Numbered from the stretch's first letter, positions 1-24,781 are shown. The stretch is DNA of 64,000 nt from Tubiluchus corallicola (GCA_030141605.1 JAQGDQ010000056.1:655353-719352), one strand, 5' to 3'. Numbers and translations are program-made. The notes: a model not told the origin generated them from the letters alone.

Positions 1-1044
1 AAAAGAGATGGTTTGTTAAATACTTGGTAGCTAGGTAGACATGAAATAGCTCTGAAGGCCCAATATTGCATTTTCGAGATGACTTGCGTATCTTGATTAA
101 CCAGTAGGTCTTCGTAGCGCGTTGAGTTTATCATGACTCACAACGCCAAGTACAGAGTTTTCACCCCTGTATTTTGTAGAGGAACTTTACATTGTTACTT
201 ACAGGCGTAAAAGTTATATTTTATTTACTCTATAGTTGTACATAAGCTATAGTTTACTGATATTATATAAGTTTAAATTAATGTATTTAATGTTATAACA
301 TAATGAATATATTTATGTTGCTCTGCCGTCATATTACTACGTTTACAGTAAAACGATAATATAAGCAATATGACAAAACTGTAGTTAGTTTTGGGTTGTT
401 GACTATTTTAGTGTAAATATATCGATGAAATGAACTCACGACTATTAATTTTTTAAACAAACTCAGCGAAAAAGAAAAAAATGAGAGAAACTCGCACTGA
501 ACCTGGCTTGAACCAGATACTTTTGAGTTACGCCCAATACCAAAGCCACATGGCAGGCTAATCCAAAACCAACAGCTCGCCAGTCAGTCAACCATTTGCG
601 AGTCATGAACTAAAAGTCATTATTATCTAATTAAATTACTTTTTTAAGAATTAAATAGTGTGTGTGTGAATTAATTATTGTTGCCAATGAAGATATTACA
701 GGATGGATGTATTAGTTTCTTGACAGGTACTTTTCACCAACTCTATGAACAGCACTGCAGGTAGTCATATGTCAAAGTCTTTCTGTAGTTATCTTGACGT
801 ATCTAATTGATCGATTTTCATGCTACTATCAACTTACACATGAGTCCCAGTTTGTATCTATACCTATTATCAATGTATGCACATACTTTTTATTGAGATG
901 GTACAAGTTCAATATACATTCGCAACAATTATTTAAAGGTGTTTCTATATTTGCAAATAATGTAAATACCATAACCTTAACGATAACGGTTAATAAACTT
1001 ACAACCCAACATTTTTAATTAGGGTATGAATTAATGAAATGTCT
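1..1044. other. 3' flank of lipase A, no gene seen
   Basis: No convincing coding exon is present. The part nearest the lipase stop codon (about 700-1044) is recognisably similar to the sequence just past the stop codon of lipase B (about 10815-11165), so it was part of the duplicated unit and probably includes the 3' UTR. A TTTAAT (ATTAAA on the minus strand) lies just beyond the stop at about 1014-1019 and is a possible weak polyadenylation signal. Confidence 0.5.
470..600 (-). repeat. possible tRNA-derived SINE head
   Basis: On the minus strand a B-box-like GGTTCAAGC (506-514) follows an A-box-like TGGC motif near 548 by about 34 bases, the spacing of an internal RNA polymerase III promoter. 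The stretch is less AT-rich than its surroundings and runs into a T-rich tract. This is only a weak match to a tRNA-like SINE head and no target-site duplication was found. Confidence 0.25.
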
Positions 1045-4000
1045 TTAACAAGGGTAGAATAAGTAGTTATTCCCAGCCTCAAGATTGCCTCCAGGAGAAC
1101 AAAATGCTTGCCTGAAAAGAAAAGAAAAACATCGAAGAGCAAACAAGTACTTATCTATTTAGCTAATATGAAAACTTATCGACATGTAGTGAGTACTAGG
1201 CGTATGATGAATATATATATTGATGTATAAATTATTATATATAAATATATTATATATATATATATAATTCCGATTTTTCTCACGTTTTAGGCTGGTAACG
1301 TGAGGTATCCTGAGGTACTATAGCACAATAATTTTTTGTACTATAGCACCCAAAGTGTACTATAGAAAATAGGCCACCAAATTTGTATGCTCGTATAAGG
1401 TGCCACAGTTATATGCAAACAGTTCCATACCTTTGAAACAACACTTTGTTAAGTTGCAATATTGTGTGTTACCCTTATTGTTTTTGTTATTTGCACTGGT
1501 TTTGACAACATTGATTATAAAAAAGCAAGAGAGACTTCATTTTTTAAAACTACGTCGAATTGCTGTTTTAAGTGTTCTGCGTCTTATTTTCTTGAGGCAC
1601 TCTGATTGGGTGTATCACAGAGAACCAATTATGTGCAGTATGTGATATTGATGATATTGTCAGTGCAGATCTGCAAAATGCCCTTATCATTTGGTTGTTG
1701 GCTGGTGTTCTGGTAGTAAACATATGATCCAGTCCAGTTTTTCACATACAGGGTAGTTCAATGAAGTGGTGTAAGTTCCTGTTAACTCAACACAGTAAAA
1801 CCCAAAGGCAAACTTGGCTATATTATGGAAAATGGAAAAGAGAAGTTTGGGTGAAAAAGCTTTTCCTGACCATGGATTTCAAACAGAGACTTTTGGACTA
1901 AAAACCACCGTCAATGGTCATTAGATCATTTAGCCAAAGAATCAAAGTAGCTCTTATAATCAAAGTTGGCCTTGGGTCAATCTTAACAACTCACTCACCA
2001 ATTCAATATGCACAGGCGTTAGTTTTCTCACACTTGAGTAGTTATTAATTAATTTAAAGTTAAATTTGATTCGGTGGGAATTAATAATATATTTAATAAA
2101 ATACTTTTGGAAGCGCTATGGCTAAATAAAACCTACGTACCACAAGCACTATGAGACTTGCACACCCTCTTCTTATAAGTTTTTAAATTTGTTTTAAAAT
2201 AAGTGAGTTTTAAATTAAGCTTACTCAATCTGATCTTCTAAGGTAAGGACCGAAATCCTGTCAACTTGAATTTTGGGTTTATTAAAGATTGGCCACTCCC
2301 AAGGTTTATACCACTCGTAGTCATATTCCCACTTGAACTCTATCCGCAAAAGAGAACCGAGAGAGTGTTCGGCAGCAGTCATCCGGTTGAATGAATCACC
2401 AGGTTTTAGATCGGTGCTAGGAAAATGAAACAGCAATTTATAAGTTTTTTCGTGGGAATACTATACATTTGTAGAGAACTTGCACTTACGATGATTAGAA
2501 AATGGAATGGTTTCCAAAACGGAAGCAGTGATGTTTTCATTGTTGTTACTTAAAATAACAAAAATAAAATCTTTTAGGTTAGCAAAAAATAAATAAAAAT
2601 AAAAATTAGAAACAATAAACAGTTGAAGTGAATAAGATTAAAAATATAGGTAATAAAGCAGCCGTTTAACGTGGATGCTAAAATTACTCATTATAGTTGC
2701 AAAATTTCTTTGTTTCTGCAATATGAATTATGAAAATTTGCAATAAGTCGGAACGAGCAATTATCTTACGGACAACTCTATCTCATATCTATCGCTCTAA
2801 CAGTGAGTGCAAACGGTTTAAAGCTTAGACGGAATACCTATAATCGAGAGCTCTTCAATCACTCTTAGTTAGTCTTACAAAATAACGCTTAAAGTACCCC
2901 TACTTTTACATTTAATTAGCATGTTTGAATGCATGAATGAAACAAGTGCTAAAATGCTTCTTTTAAGGAATAAGAATCAAGAATTATTAATCTTAAGTGT
3001 AAGCGTCTAATTTTTGGCAATAACAAGTTTAATTAAGACAAAGTACATCAATAAAATCTATGTTGAAAAATCAATGACGAATACATCTAGTATAGAGAAA
3101 TTAATTAAGCAATAAGCAAGGTATCAACTCCTAAACTAAGTTCCCCTGAGAACAGATATCAAGTCAGGGTTACGGTAGCTCCCGGCTGTTACAGCAAGAA
3201 ATTTTGAGGTTTGTATCGACCTGATCTCTCTCAGGTAAGTTCAAGAGCACAAGAAGTAGGTAGAAAGTTTACAGGAAAAGTTGCATTTTAGGGCGTATAA
3301 ATGTCTTTCAGTTGATATAAGCATTCGCAGGAACAAGTTAAAAAGTATGATGCCTTGTGGTGTTACTGTACGTAACCTTGACAGTTAAATTGACTAGGAA
3401 GGTAGACTTTCCAGGTGTTTGCGCTCAATGTTATAAGAAAAGCTCTTGGAGTAAGTATAAAATTATAAAGTAGTAATGCGTGGATAGCAAAGTCAAGAAA
3501 AATGTTAAATACCTTCCATCAGTAACCTCTAAATAGCCACTCTGGCCAGATGACCCGATCATATTTGCGTAAAGCTGACCTTTTTCTTTGCTGCTACTGG
3601 AATCCATGTGCAGAATGGTGTTGTGGTGATACACTGCAAAAATTATGCTGATTAATAAACCTGCTTGTCCTATCAAAAATCGCTAGTACAGAAAATAAAA
3701 TAAAAACCTTACTTCCAAAAGGCGGATTTTCTCGAGTGTGTAACCAGAATTTTGCTTCTTCGTGTCGTGATGATCCTAGAGCATAATCACCAGCTTTGAA
3801 GCCATAATGGCAACATTGGCCTCCGTCAGCACCACAGTTGGTGCATTGACCTGAAATAAGATGAATATACAGACAGATTAGCAGGACAAGCAGAGAAAGA
3901 GAGAAAGAGAGAAAGAGAGAGAGAGAAAGAGAGGAGAGAAACACAGAGAGAAAGAGACTGCGAGATTGAGAGACATACCAGACACAAAGTCGCTCCAACT

Positions 4001-7000
4001 TGCGCATTCGTAAGCTACATCAGGACGTACTGAATTTATTGAGTCTCCAGCCATGTATACAGCGAAATGATGATTACAGGCTACAAATTGTCTTATACCT
4101 ATTTAAAAATAAATAGCTATATTACCAAGTAATTATTCCTTTATTACCTAGTATTATTTTAAACATTGAAAAACTAAAGCTGTTCTTGTACATGTTTAAT
4201 TGTTCCTCTTCATATTTCTATTGTGTACAAACCATCCATTTTCAAGTGTAAAGCGGCAACCCATATAGCATTAAATTTGAACCGTGATACCTTAAAACTA
4301 TTGCCATTTGCAATGCAATTTAAATGATTGCTGTCTTTCTGGAAATTTTCTTACTTACTGTCCCTTAATTGCAGAGCGACCACTTAGCATTATCGTGCCA
4401 CTTTTCATTTAAATATAGGATTTATATAAATGTTTATTACCTCTGACATGGTATGCGGGATTTTAATGTACACGCAATGTACAAAATTTGACGATAGCTT
4501 TAATAACCCGTTATAATAGACACGTGTTCCATTTTGAACATATGAAAATAAAATATGTTTGAGTAGGAACTGAACTGGATGTAGAATTTGAGCTGGAGTG
4601 TCCTACCTTCCACAATACCTTCTACCCAAATTTCTATCACCAGTCCATCATCGCATCCGGGCATGTCTCGGCCACCATTGGGGTAGATATCGACATGAGC
4701 ACAAGGTTCCCACATACCAAGCCCTGAAATGAAATGTAAAAACAGTTCTTTAATAAAAAATTTAAAACTGAGTCTGCGAGCCTTGTTGAAAACGCATTTA
4801 TTGCGTAGAGCCCAACCGCTTGAATTAGAAATAGCCGACTTCAGAAATGCAGATGTGGCATAATACTGAATTGGGCAATTGCAGCGTCAGATTTGTTGAA
4901 AAGTATTATAAGGATTGCTTTTCTTAACGTATAACGTATAGTTATTGTTGTTGCTGTTGCTACTACTTCTGCTGCTGCTGCTGTTGTTGTTGTTGTTGTT
5001 CTGTGTTATCATTGCTAACGTTATTATTATTTACGATCGTCGTCGTCGTCATCATCAGTATTGTCATCGTCACCGGCGCAGTAACTGCCGAATTCAGTAT
5101 TATATCGCATCTGTGTAGAGAATTGTTAATCTTTTGGCTGCTCTAGCTACCATTTTCTTGTAATAGCCGTTTATTTCTCTGTTACTCATCTGTTTCAGTA
5201 ACAATAATGTTTATTACTTAAGTTTTTAGTGAATGCACCACTTGGCAAATTGCTTTTCAAAAAGAGATTTTAGATAATTACCTAAGAGGAATATGGACTT
5301 TCCATCAGTGTGTATTGCGTCAACGAACTCAGCGTCAGTAGGATCAAGACGAATATCTGGACTGCAATGTTCAAAATAAGGCTCAGCCGGATCCATACCT
5401 ACGATGAATAATATCATTATTGTTGTCACGTCATTGCTGACGTTGGCATTTTCATCATCATTGTTACTGAAATTCATTATCATTATTATCATCCTTGTTA
5501 ACAACAACATCTAGACCATTGGTAATGCTGTGGAAGTAATAATAATGGCATCAAAAGTAGTATCAATGATGACAATGAATAGAGCAGTGACAGAAATGAG
5601 AAAAACAATAGCAGGCCAGCAGTTGCAGCAATAACCACAAGAATTGGGCAGCTGAATTGCTCAATTATAGGATATTTGAAAAGACTTATATACTGTCATA
5701 CACTCGCATTGAAAATTAAACAGAATAAGGGGAACGGGCACATTGTCACGGCATGTGTTTTGTGATAAATTTAAGCAATGTCAAAGCTGGTAAGTGAATA
5801 ATCTTGGATCCAAGACTCACTTTGGAAGTTGCATTCGCAATACATATTTTTGGCTGTTTACCTCATGGAGGGAGAACCTATTTTATAACGTGCAGTGACT
5901 AAATTTTGCCAAAATATTGCTCATCCCTGTTTATGCAAAACGGTGAATAGTGAAAATCATCGTTAAAAACACCTAATAAGTCTAAAGATGGTTTATTTGT
6001 CTTTTTGTTGTAGGCAATCACATAAATTGGAAAAACATTAAATGCAGGTTAAAGTGAAATATCAACGAAATGTGTTTTTATTATAGCATTCTCGTGGACA
6101 TTTTCAGTCAACAGATGTCGTCGCGTTCTTGCAAAAATTAAGCCGAGGCCTTAGGTCGCCAAATTTCAAAGCTCAAGCTAAGAAGTTTAAATCTTACTAT
6201 TCCAGTGCGTACTGACGTCATCGGGTTTTAAACCTGATATTTGATGTAGCTGAAGTGGCCCGTTACTACACGAACACGTACTTGTATGAATTAATTACAG
6301 TAGACCAAGAAGTACGCTACCTGTAATACGACCCAGTCCAGGTATAAGACTTCCAGCATAACCTGCAGTATGCGATCCGAGACTGTGCCCAAATACGTGG
6401 ACCTGACTGGCATGTGCACCAAAATCACTCTGCAAGGTTTGGGAAAAATTAATAACAAGATGATTTCTTATTGCCTCACGCCATTTTTGAGTTGATAAAT
6501 TTCATTCATCCAAGCATACCTAATATAGTTCTGCCACTGCAGGATTTCATCTTAAAGGATTATTCTTAATAGTTGATTAAATTCTGGTCGTGTCACAACT
6601 AGCAATACAACAAGTTGGTCCTACAACAAAGCTGTTGAGCGCCGAGTACTGTCTTCAGATACATAACGGAAGTGAAAAATCAAAGGTAGATTAACTTTTC
6701 TGGATTAGCATCAAAATTTTTAGTTGTTATTGACAGATGGCGCTATTGACCTGCACTCTACATTATTAAGTGTAACGCGTCTATTGAATACTAAGATATT
6801 TAACAGTGCAATTTGAAGAACTTAGTTAATCAGACAATGTAGACACATAATTTAGAAGGAGTTGCTGAAGTGATGATAACTCAAATAGTAAATCCTTGAC
6901 AAAATAGAGGACACTGAATTGTTTACCTCCACGAAGAAGTAAAGAGTGTGAGTTATATGAGTTTGACTGTCTTAGTATAATGATTATTTTTCTTCAGAAC

Positions 7001-8801
7001 TAAACAAGGGGTTAAGTTGTACGAGATAGTGAAAATAATTTTTTGTCGGTAAAAAAACACGTAGTTTGAATTTAGATCTGGCTTTTGGTTTTTAATAAGA
7101 ATGTTTTTTAATTTCTTGTTTGTACCATCCACAAGCTTTCAAATGTACACTGTGTGCTGTTACGATAATCAAACCCTGCTTATGCTATTATAGAAAAAAT
7201 ATAAAGCAGGCTTCCAATATCTGTAATACTAATATACTATAATCAAAACTGTCCAATTATTATTACAGTAGCGCAGGCTAATATTTATAAAACTTAATAC
7301 CCAATACTTACTATAAGATAGTTTACAAGTTTAGCTATTTCAGCTCCAACTACTCGTGTATTGGCTGTAGCTTGTGCGTATAAAGCAATGGAACCAGCTC
7401 CCCAATTAACACCGATTACGTTACAGTCTTCGTTTTTCAAAAACTCGTCTTTCATCTCCTGTTATAATTCATTAATATATTTTTTGCACGTGCCAAGTAA
7501 AAAATGTAGAGTAAAAAATGAAAGGGATACAACGTTTCAGCACGCAAAAACTATCATAAGGTGGCTTATAATCATAATCTCTTGGTATTGATATTATTAG
7601 CCGAATCGAGAAAAATTATTAAGGAAAAACTAAAATCGAATCGAGAAAGTTCCACTAAGACAAGTTTTACAACAGCATTTAAAAAGCCTAAAAAATGTTA
7701 ATCGTGTTATTTATGCCAAATTTTGATTTTTTCCCCACATCTATTTTAAAAATATAATGAGGTAATTATAATTATTCTATTGTTTTCCCTTGTGCAGGCA
7801 GGTTCAGTTATCGTGAACGTAACTTTCCCTTTTTATCAAATGCCTCATCTTTTCAGATATTGCCAGACAGAAGAATCTCCAAGAAATAAAAAGCAGTATT
7901 TTAGCAAAAAAAGCTGAACTTCCTATATACAATTTTTATTATAAAAATGTTTTTATCTCCTCTTGGAAACTTACTTCAATCCAGCTGACCCAACCTTGGT
8001 CCAAGTATCCATGTACTATAAGATAAGTTTTCTTGGTCCCATCAAAGTTAGAGTTTGCAACATTATCTCTGTCGCCTGCCACTAGGAGATATGGTTCTTC
8101 CGAGTTCCTTAGAGTGAATAGACGAAATCTCGTGTTGATTTTGTCTGGAGACTGGGGTAGATAGCTAACCGGGCGATAGGGAGGATCGTAAAACGGGTAT
8201 CCGCTACAAAACTCTCCCAGATCCCCATAGGTTACACAACTATTAACGAAGTCAGGTTTTCTAACTTCGGCATCAGTTCCTAAAATAATTAACAGGTACA
8301 GGTATTAACATCTATAAAAACACGACTGTTTGCTTCCATGTTTGACTGTTTAATGGTCAGTTGATTAGTCAGTCTGACTGTTTTAAGGCGAGTTTTTTTA
8401 ACTTTTATAAACTTTCACTTATCTATAAACTATGACTTATATGGCTCCCAGGCTTATAAGTTATAAGAGGATTAAGTTGATAAATTTTTAAAATAACGAA
8501 AAGACACTTGACGTGTTACAACAGATTTCAAGAAGTAATCACAATGCAAATCAGAAAAATGAGGAATTTAGCTGATGCGACAATAGCTTAGAATATGATA
8601 TAACTTCAGCGACTCATTCATTTTACTCAAAAAAAATAATTTGTTTCGTTGTCTACAGTTATCAGCTAAATTGGACGCAAACATATTGACAATAAAATAA
8701 ATAAAAAGCCAGATTATTTTACGTTACAAAAATAATCAGACTTACATACCCAATACAGCCCCAGCGAGGCTGGCCAAAAGAAGTAAGACCTTTCCGCACA
8801 T
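1045..8801 (-). CDS. secreted pancreatic-type lipase, copy A (11 exons)
   Basis: Lipase of the pancreatic triacylglycerol lipase family, predicted to hydrolyse ester bonds of acylglycerols outside the cell. Exons (5' to 3'): 8750-8801, 7975-8279, 7312-7458, 6321-6429, 5282-5398, 4607-4723, 3979-4098, 3713-3850, 3513-3633, 2225-2416, 1045-1111. All have GT-AG borders and join in frame to 494 residues. Residues 1-18 ([18 protein letters not shown]) form a signal peptide ending at the first intron. The triad is Ser184 in GHSLGS, Asp207 in MDPAEP and His292 in ACNHH, with spacing close to mammalian pancreatic lipase. The Cys-to-Cys lid loop before His292 is full length (about 22 residues), which favours a true lipase over a lid-less phospholipase type. 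From about residue 370 a PLAT-like C-terminal domain follows, ending in Pro-Cys as in pancreatic lipases. Copy B lies upstream on the same strand. Substrate and tissue are not shown by sequence. Confidence 0.93.
1315..1365. repeat. short tandem motif GTACTATAGCAC
   Basis: In intron 10 of lipase A, GTACTATAGCAC occurs at 1315-1326 and 1338-1349, and a shortened GTACTATAG at 1357-1365, about 20 bases apart. The origin is unknown. It could be the interior of a small transposon or a protein-binding cluster. Confidence 0.5.
3890..3975. repeat. interrupted GA/CT tract in lipase A intron 7
   Basis: An impure GAGAAAGAGAG-type tract next to the donor of exon 7. It occupies the same position as the much longer pure array in copy B, so the seed repeat predates the gene duplication. 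Confidence 0.85.
4940..5515. repeat. trinucleotide-rich intron sequence flanking lipase A exon 5
   Basis: TTG/CTG/GTC/ATC triplet runs at about 4945-5065 (intron 5) and 5405-5515 (intron 4) bracket exon 5 (5282-5398). Similar runs bracket the same exon in copy B, which points to inheritance from the ancestral gene. Confidence 0.75.
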
Positions 8802-9000
8802 GACTTAGGTAGAAAGTGAAGCGTTTTAGTATTTGTCAAATAAATTTGAGGATTGTGTTGGCACGAACTTCGTAGAGCATGCGAAAGTGCACACCTGTGT
8901 TTTTTGTGTCATACAACAAATTGGTGACTCCTAGACTGTTGCAGTAAGCCTAAGTCTGGAATGTGATTATAAGGACAAAGCTCCAACTTTGCAACTTACT
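8802..9000 (-). promoter_or_regulatory. lipase A 5' UTR and proximal promoter block
   Basis: About 200 bp upstream of the start codon is strongly similar to the block upstream of lipase B (22323-22510), including an identical stretch of about 25 bases (8947-8971 here, 22470-22494 there). Copy A shows a TATA-like CTTATAATC on the minus strand at 8965-8974; in B the same place reads CTAATAATC. The start site was not determined. Conservation between paralogs may reflect recent duplication as well as function. Confidence 0.6.
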
Positions 9001-10814
9001 ACCATTCCACTTTATTTTATAAAACAAAAAAGCAAAGCAAAGAAAAGAAGAAAAAACAACAAAAGACTTGCAATGAATTAAAGTGGAAAATGATACTATA
9101 AGTAAAAGGCAGATGAGTAGATGAGAAAGGTCGTTCATTTCCTCTCACTATTTTTGTCTGTTTCGCTCTTACACCTTCCTTATTTCGTTCATTTCTCTGT
9201 CTCTCTCTCTCTTTCTCTGTCTCCCCTTGTGCACGTGCATGTTCGTGTGTGCGTGCATGTTTGATTATTTAAAAATTGGGTGATTGACTATTTGCGTGCA
9301 TATTTTATTATTAAATACAGTTTAATTACTAAAAAGACCTGTTACATCACAACTATTTACTATTCCTTAGTCTGTCCGTATTTAAATTACGTTAGGGAGC
9401 TACGTACATGACAAACCCTAAACCTTTATGTAGTCTTCCGTTCTTAAATTCCTTCGTTTATATATTTTTTGGACCAAATAAATTCTTTCCGGCAATTGTC
9501 TAATTTTGCATAGATTGTACCCAAGGACGTACAACAAAGCTGAACAGAAGAGTCACCAGCTTATAGTGATTCTTCTTTATCATCAATAGCTTTTTGCGCA
9601 ACCTTAGGAACATGTAGATGGGACATATATATCCAAGACAAAAAGCCTATTTTAAGGGCAAATAGCAATTCTTGTATTCCTAAACATTGCTGAGAAAAGC
9701 AGTATAAAGGATGTATAAAAGCAAGGATATCGTAATATTAATGTAATAGGTCTTGGACTACGTTTTCATCGGTCTTTTTGTATGATGGTCTATAACCTTC
9801 TATGGCATGAATGATCAATGCTTTAGTTACCCTAGTACAGACTCAAATTCCCAGGACCATCACAAATTACCAAAGGTAGCAGTGTTTCCCTGGAAAACAA
9901 ATGTCACAAGGAACTTTAGTGCGGAAATATCCCGCCTACACTATAGCATGCAGATCTATAGTTCAAGCCAGGATTAGCCCATTTGCGACAATATAGTGCT
10001 AGTTTTCGCAGCTGCTGTGAGCAGTGTCTCAGTCGCTGTTCTATCTGTCAGAATGTAAATCGCATCAAACCCAAACAATCCAATGGAAGACAAAAATGTG
10101 GATTTTAAGTTTTAGTAAAACTCTTTTAAGAAAAATTGTTTTGTAGCTACATTGTAGGTCTGACTTACGTAGAAGAAAAAGTAGTCGATGCGAGTGATCA
10201 GAAAATGTTGATTCCCTTTCATCCACATGTTCAGCCAAACTGTAAGCTATTAGGAGTAACAGTAGATCCAGCTCTACTTTAAGCAGGTAATGCAAAACCT
10301 ACAATTGCAGGAGCTTTAAATCTGACAGAGAATGCATGCCTAATTAGATGATTTCAACCTGGCCATTGCGTCCTTCTTTTTGAGATATTAGTTATGTATA
10401 AAAGCGCATTCTAGATCTTTTAGCTTTTCTTGTCTGCTGTGATGTTTCATCACTTATATGCCGCTCTATACATCCCGAAACGGGTCCGCGCTTGTCCCCG
10501 GATTCGTTACAATATATTCGTGTGGCATGTATTCGCGCGTGTTACATATGTACTGTTTGTCTAGGTTACGCGAGTCAAACAGGAAAGTCACCGATTGTTA
10601 ACGTTTTTGCAATCTGATAGCAAGAACTTCCAACGACTTTTCTTAACCATGCCTACAGACGTGTAGAAGTGTATTAGTTATGCACTTTTTTCAAATTTGC
10701 ATAAAATTTGTCTAAAAAGAATTTTCAAAAGTTTTAGTTTATCTATGCATGTTTTCAGGTTTGTTTAAAAATAAAAAATGTAGTGTGTAGAGATTTTCGA
10801 GACACTATTGCCAA
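9001..10814. other. spacer between lipase A and lipase B, no gene seen
   Basis: No exon-like reading frame with plausible splice sites is visible on either strand. A CT-rich run lies at about 9181-9233. The rest is unremarkable AT-rich sequence that includes the distal upstream region of copy A. Confidence 0.6.
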
Positions 10815-11165
10815 TATGGATATTTTTGCGGGTAGGTGTTGGTTTGGTTCTTGACAGTGTACTTATCACGAACTCCATGAAGAGCATTATTAGTAGCCAG
10901 GTCAGGGTAAATGTCTTTCTGTTTTCATTATGTTGATAATCATTGTATAGTTGAAACAATTTTCTTGCTATTATTTTCAATATATAAATGTTTTTTTTAC
11001 TGGTACAAGCTTAATATACATTTGCTAGAATTATTTATTCGAATCATTAAAGGTGTTACACATTTGCAAATGATGTAAATATCGTGACCATAATTTTGGC
11101 AGTTAACAGATTTACAATTTAACACTTTCAGTCACGTTGGTTCGTGTTGAGATGTTGAGACGTCT
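10815..11165 (-). other. 3' flank of lipase B, paralogous to lipase A flank
   Basis: Sequence past the stop codon of copy B aligns by eye with about 700-1044 past copy A (shared blocks around TTCTTGACAG and GTCTTTCTG). This marks the 3' part of the duplicated unit and probably includes the 3' UTR. Confidence 0.55.
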
Positions 11166-22322
<11,157 letters not shown>

Positions 22323-22510
22323 GATTTCCGTAGAAAGTGAAACACCCTGAGTGTCTTTGTTAGCAAAATTTGTGGATTGTGTTGGCACAAATGTCGTAGT
22401 GCGTGTGAAAGTGTACACCTGTATTTCTGTGCTGCACAACAACTAAGTGATTCCCAGATTACTGTAGTAAGCCTAAGTCTGGAATGTGATTATTAGGACA
22501 AGGCAAATAA
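22323..22510 (-). promoter_or_regulatory. lipase B 5' UTR and proximal promoter block
   Basis: Paralogous to 8802-9000 upstream of copy A, with the same order of conserved segments and the identical stretch at 22470-22494. Similarity fades beyond about 22540, which gives the 5' limit of the duplicated unit. Confidence 0.6.
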
Positions 22511-24298
22511 AACTCTCCAAATCCATCACTTATGATCCTGGAACCTTATTTTAAAAGAGCAAGAAAAGCAAAATAAAGAAATAAAGATGCGAAAAGAAAT
22601 GTAAATTGAGGTAATTAAAAACGAAAAACGCTGAAATAAGAAAAAGGGAGCGGAATAAGTAAACAGACTTTTCTCTTACTTGTCTTTGTCTGTTTTTCTC
22701 TAAAACACACTCTTTATCAGTGTCTGCCTGTCTCTATCACTCTTTTCTGCAACTTTAATTTCAAGTCTTCCTGCATAGATCAGGGAACACAAAGAGTTGT
22801 AACGATGAGAAGAAAACACGCTTAGCAGTGTCGTGGCTACGCAAGCTTATTGTAGGAAGTTGTAGAAAGTAGAAATACTTATAGATCAGTGCGTTACACA
22901 TCGATTTCTAGTACTGCATAGATTGTAGCTAACATTAAAGCTAAACAAGGGAAGTACCAGCTTATAATGCTTCTTCTTTCTTGGCATTAGTTTTTATATA
23001 ATATATTTTGTACAATGCATAATATTTAATATATTTATGTAACAACGTAGTATTGCTAGCACTGGTGTCGCCACCTACCAAAGTTAGCTTATTATTGATC
23101 TAAGTTACCTAATTGAAGTTATTATAGCTTACACTTAATTCTTGATCACCCACAGAATTGATTTGGTGGTATGGAATTTTAAACGAAGGCATTTTCGTAA
23201 TATTTCATGTTTTCTCGCCGTTTATGTGAAACAGCGAACTGCCGTTTTTTCTTTATTAACTGATTTGTGTTTTTTCTGTTTTGAAGTGACATTTGCTCGT
23301 AATTTTATTGGAGTGCTTATATAACAGTGTTGCTGTCGCAATTGTGTGTAAATTATGATCTACATTTTAGTTTGTCGGCATTTCCCTGTCAGTAATTAGT
23401 AAAACTAATTCCAATGTTTTATAATTACAATGAAGTGCGATTTTCTGCTTATTGTCAGTAGCTACTTATTGTCAAGCATGGGTAAACAAACCTTTGCAAA
23501 TGTTAATAGCAAGCCACGGGAGCGTAAATATCTCACCGTGATGCATTCTGTGATTAAACAATGCAACGCAGAGTGCACTTTGCTTGAAAGTTTGTATACA
23601 GTGTCGATACGTTCTTTTTGATTTTTAATTGACAAATAGCTTTGTATTTCTCTTTTCGCAGTTAAATAGAAATTGTAATTGATATATTGATATTTATACA
23701 TCAGTAATTACTAGTACTTGTGTTTCCGCCTACTTGTTAAACTAAATTTGCCGTGACGCATTTCTCTAAGTTTATTCATCGCATTTTCTGGGTCGCTACC
23801 TTATTGTGCGTTGTCACCCTTGAGGTCTCAAATACTCAGCCAACCGGCTGACCTACGTTGCTGACCCAGCAAATGTAGTAAAATAATATAGAAATGGTAA
23901 TTAGTGTGTAAGAAAGATGGACAAAACTCCCAAAAATTGATGGACAAACGAACTCTGATGCAATTTTATTCAATATTAAATTATTCTGATAGGCTGAGAC
24001 CTGAGACTCCTCAACGAATGGAAAGAAGTTATGGCAGAGTCAATGTGAATAGACAGTTACACTGAGTCAGAGCGGAAAAACCTGTGTAAAATTTTGAAAC
24101 TGCGTATTTTGCTAATTTTATATTTTAACGAAACAATTTTCATGCTGCCGACCAAACTATGTGCTTGCTGGCGCACAGACAGACGTACACTCCGATAGGG
24201 CGGCGAGTCCCGACAGGATATAACTATTGCAAAAATTGTGGTCATAAGTAAACTTGGAGGAGAACGATTTGAAAGCAGAGTCCTACCCAGTGTGAGGT
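22511..24298. other. intergenic, no gene seen
   Basis: AT-rich sequence upstream of lipase B with no exon-like frame, RNA gene or clear repeat. The short frames around 23142-23701 have no splice signals, domains or compositional bias supporting coding. Confidence 0.6.
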
Positions 24299-24465
24299 CA
24301 ACGATCGCAACGTCAGCACCCGTAACCGTATTCGTAATCTGAACACCTACCTGCAATCTCAGCACCCGCCATCCCAGCATTTGCACCTCAGTACCCGCAA
24401 CTTTAGTACCATAACCTGACTGAGCTCCCTTAACCTCTGCATTCGCAGCTTTAGCACCCACATAC
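24299..24465. repeat. degenerate ~15 bp minisatellite, left part
   Basis: Imperfect tandem units of the type GCAACYTYAGCACCC (for example around CGTCAGCACCCG, CAATCTCAGCACCCG, CAACTTTAGTACC, CAGCTTTAGCACCC). The array continues on the far side of the inserted hAT element at 25440. Confidence 0.7.
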
Positions 24466-24719
24466 TAGTGGTGGGCGATACCGCCGATTTCAAGTAATCG
24501 CGATTACCGATTACATTTTGGTAGTAATCGATTACTAAGATCGCTTGTCCGGCATCTGGACCTGACAGGGGTGTTAGTATGTCTATATATGCAAATCTGT
24601 GCACCCAACATCCAGAAATGCAATGAACTAATGCTGTAACAACACTAGTTGCAGTAGGGCTACTTCGATTCTAACTTGTGTTATTAATTATATTATGTAA
24701 TTTTAAAGCAAAATGTACT

Positions 24720-24781
<62 letters not shown>

